Shown piece by piece: positions 62,184 through 64,000 of a stretch of DNA of 64,000 nucleotides. This DNA is from Leptospira sp. 96542. Its GTDB lineage: Bacteria; Spirochaetota; Leptospiria; Leptospirales; Leptospiraceae. The stretch is from assembly GCA_029310945.1 (NCBI GenBank), contig JARJFC010000012.1, forward strand, positions 1-64,000. Reading direction: 5' to 3'. Position numbers and translations under genes: made by a program. The notes under the pieces were generated by a model. It had not been told where the DNA came from, ran no database searches, and saw only the letters and a program-made list of their open reading frames with translations. Positions within the stretch are counted from its first letter, which is position 1; the number at the start of each line of letters is the position of its first letter.

Positions 62184-64000
62184 TTAAGTCAAACTTTGAA
62201 TTTCGCAACCGATAAATGTTATATCGTCTTGTTTTGAATTACCATCAGTGAACAATGACAACTCCGCGAGTACTTTTGAAATGGAGGATTCGAGAGGTAT
62301 TTTTCCATTTTCTTTTAATAATTCGTATAATCTTTCTTCGCCAAAAAGTATTTTGTTGTCGTTGAACTGTTCAAAAATTCCATCCGTAAACAGGTAAATT
62401 CTATCACCTTCTTCAATGAAATGTTCTACACACCGGTAAGGAGTGTGATCCATGAGCCCAATGATTTTTCCAGTTCGCGGCAGTGTTTTGATTTCATCAA
62501 TTCGCAAATGGACTTGGTCTGGGTGGCCTGCGGATGCAAAGGTTAATTTTTTTAGTTTGAGATCAATATCACAGACTGCACATGTAAAGATTGTTTGGAC
62601 ATTACTGTATTTATTGATAAAAATTTGATTTAGGTGGAAAACCAAATCATCAGGATGATCGTAAATTACTTTTAATGATTCATATTCAGCTTTGATTGCC
62701 ATTGTAATGAGAGCAGCCTGAATTCCGTGACCTGTTGCATCAGCCACAAAAATACGATAATAATCAGGTTTTACTTTGGTAAGATCATAAAAGTCTCCGC
62801 CGACTTCCGACATAGATTGGTTAAACGAATGAAAACTAATTCTATGATCATTTGTTTTGATTTCAGAAAATAATGTTTTTTGAATTTTTTTTGCAACGTT
62901 CAAATCTTTTTTTATTAACGTAAGTGATTCATCGAGTATTCTCGTTCTTTCTCTTACTTTTTCTTCTAAAGTTTGGAGTGCTTCGGATTGGGTTTTTGTT
63001 TTTTCTTCTTTGAGTATATTGATTTTATTTGCAAGTGCTAAAGATAAAATGGCAGCTTCCAATGTGGAACCGATTTGGTTCGAATAGAGAGTCACTAAGT
63101 TTGCTGGTAAAATACCATTTTGCATCATTGTATACAATAGAATTCCCGAAAGTAAGGTAGACCAACCAAACAAAAACATTCGTGCTTGTTTATTTCCTGA
63201 ACTATAATTGAGTAAGGCAATGATAAACACCGACACAACAAAAATTTGTGCGATCAAATTGCCGATTCGAACAGCAACTGAAATGGGAATATGTAAATAG
63301 GGAACTAAAATATAAAACAAAGTTCCGAATTTTAGAACCTGAATGATTCGATTTGCAAAAGGATTATAATCTCTTAAATTTAAAGTCTGTTGTGCAAATG
63401 TCCAGCCTGAAATGGCGGAACAACTAACAATGATACTGCCAATCCGATTATGAATTTCTGGATGATCAAGTGTGATGATCTGATTGAGTATTCCATTTAG
63501 ATATACCTGCAAAGCAAGATTACAGAAGATTGAAATAGAATAAGTAATGTAAGCTGATTCTTTTAATATAAAATAAATGAATAAATTATAAAAAACCATT
63601 ATAAAAATAGTTCCGTAAAAAAAACCAAGTATGGTGTTTTCTAAGTTTTCCTTTAAATAAAAAGTATCCTTAGGATAAAATTGTATCAGATAACTCATGT
63701 TTGATGATGATTTTGTTTCTAAAATAAATGTTTTTGTTTGTCCGACCTCCCAATCTAATTCAAAAGCTATAGATTTAGAAAATACATCCCACTGTGAGTG
63801 AGCAATAAAATCTCCGCCTTCTTTGATTGGTTCTTCGACTCCCTCTTCAAATAATCTAACTTTGTCTAGATGTGGATTTCCGAGGTCCATTATGACTTTG
63901 GGAGAATTTGTATCGTTTGTGGCTCTAATTTTTAAAAAAACATGATCTGAAATAAAGCCCAAACTCAGATTGTTTTTAAAAAGAGGATTCCATTGTATAT
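62184..64000 (-). CDS. 7TM-DISM sensor with SpoIIE (PP2C) phosphatase domain, 5' end outside window
   Basis: About 605 residues are visible and the frame is open at the window edge, so the N-terminus is missing. In order: an extracellular 7TMR-DISM ligand domain, seven membrane helices (about residues 130-330), a coiled coil, and a SpoIIE/RsbU serine phosphatase with the metal-binding aspartates in EVGGDFYDLTKV, VADATGHGIQAALIT and KQDDITFIGCE. Such proteins control anti-anti-sigma factors. No antagonist genes are adjacent. The first visible TTG at 63962 is unlikely to be the true start. Confidence 0.9.
   Translation of the reverse strand, partial: IQWNPLFKNNLSLGFISDHVFLKIRATNDTNSPKVIMDLGNPHLDKVRLFEEGVEEPIKEGGDFIAHSQWDVFSKSIAFELDWEVGQTKTFILETKSSSNMSYLIQFYPKDTFYLKENLENTILGFFYGTIFIMVFYNLFIYFILKESAYITYSISIFCNLALQVYLNGILNQIITLDHPEIHNRIGSIIVSCSAISGWTFAQQTLNLRDYNPFANRIIQVLKFGTLFYILVPYLHIPISVAVRIGNLIAQIFVVSVFIIALLNYSSGNKQARMFLFGWSTLLSGILLYTMMQNGILPANLVTLYSNQIGSTLEAAILSLALANKINILKEEKTKTQSEALQTLEEKVRERTRILDESLTLIKKDLNVAKKIQKTLFSEIKTNDHRISFHSFNQSMSEVGGDFYDLTKVKPDYYRIFVADATGHGIQAALITMAIKAEYESLKVIYDHPDDLVFHLNQIFINKYSNVQTIFTCAVCDIDLKLKKLTFASAGHPDQVHLRIDEIKTLPRTGKIIGLMDHTPYRCVEHFIEEGDRIYLFTDGIFEQFNDNKILFGEERLYELLKENGKIPLESSISKVLAELSLFTDGNSKQDDITFIGCEIQSLT

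Overview
The window looks like chromosomal DNA of a spirochaete of the genus Leptospira. The strongest sign is a gene at about 31.3-32.2 kb whose product matches, from memory, the flagellar-coiling sheath protein FcpA, which is known only from leptospires. Other signs are the AT-rich coding style, frequent TTG/GTG starts, many small lipoproteins with relaxed lipoboxes, and the membrane-anchored AraC and 7TM-DISM/SpoIIE sensors typical of the genus. The abundance of sensors, lipoproteins and oxidoreductases suggests a free-living (saprophytic) species, but that is inference. No rRNA, tRNA, CRISPR array, intact insertion sequence or prophage was recognised.

Layout. 0-7.3 kb (+): valS (cut by the left edge), purD, an unknown gene, prfB without the usual programmed frameshift, an NtrC-like regulator with a damaged ATPase site, and a MotB-like OmpA-domain protein. 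7.3-11.6 kb (-): lepB, a PASTA-type transpeptidase and a DUF115/Maf protein form a cell-envelope operon. 11.7-15 kb (+): thrC, then a GHKL-ATPase-like protein coupled to a tail-anchored protein. 15-22.7 kb is an accessory stretch: a DHFR-like reductase, an AraC regulator, a broken lipoprotein gene, a GH18 remnant, small lipoproteins and an N-acetyltransferase/nitrilase fusion.

22.7-38 kb: leuS with an unlisted small zinc-ribbon ORF just upstream, an ABC exporter pair, a repeat-built beta-propeller lipoprotein, the FcpA-like gene with a clear terminator, the dnaC-like/folK/panB operon, and aroF, a rhodanese, an ABC-F protein and a 55-residue protein on the minus strand. 38-53.8 kb (mixed strands): a YihY protein, lipoproteins, an EAL phosphodiesterase, an Acg-type nitroreductase, FrnE, an orphan RND pump behind a palindromic operator/promoter, DUF2804, a metallo-beta-lactamase lipoprotein, a GMC oxidoreductase, an ankyrin protein and a Vps62-like lipoprotein.

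53.8-64 kb: the classical rpmH-rnpA-yidD-yidC-jag-mnmE block (-), then MltA, a cation-diffusion exporter, an acyl-CoA thioesterase, a gamma-carbonic-anhydrase-like protein and a 7TM-DISM/SpoIIE phosphatase cut by the right edge.

The most useful leads are the likely ATPase-dead NtrC-like regulator, rnpA lying in frame behind the rpmH stop without a suitable start codon, the operator over the RND promoter, a lipoprotein family with three members here, two small proteins absent from ordinary ORF lists, and the gene graveyard near 17.1-17.8 kb. No wholly new multi-gene system could be demonstrated from sequence alone.
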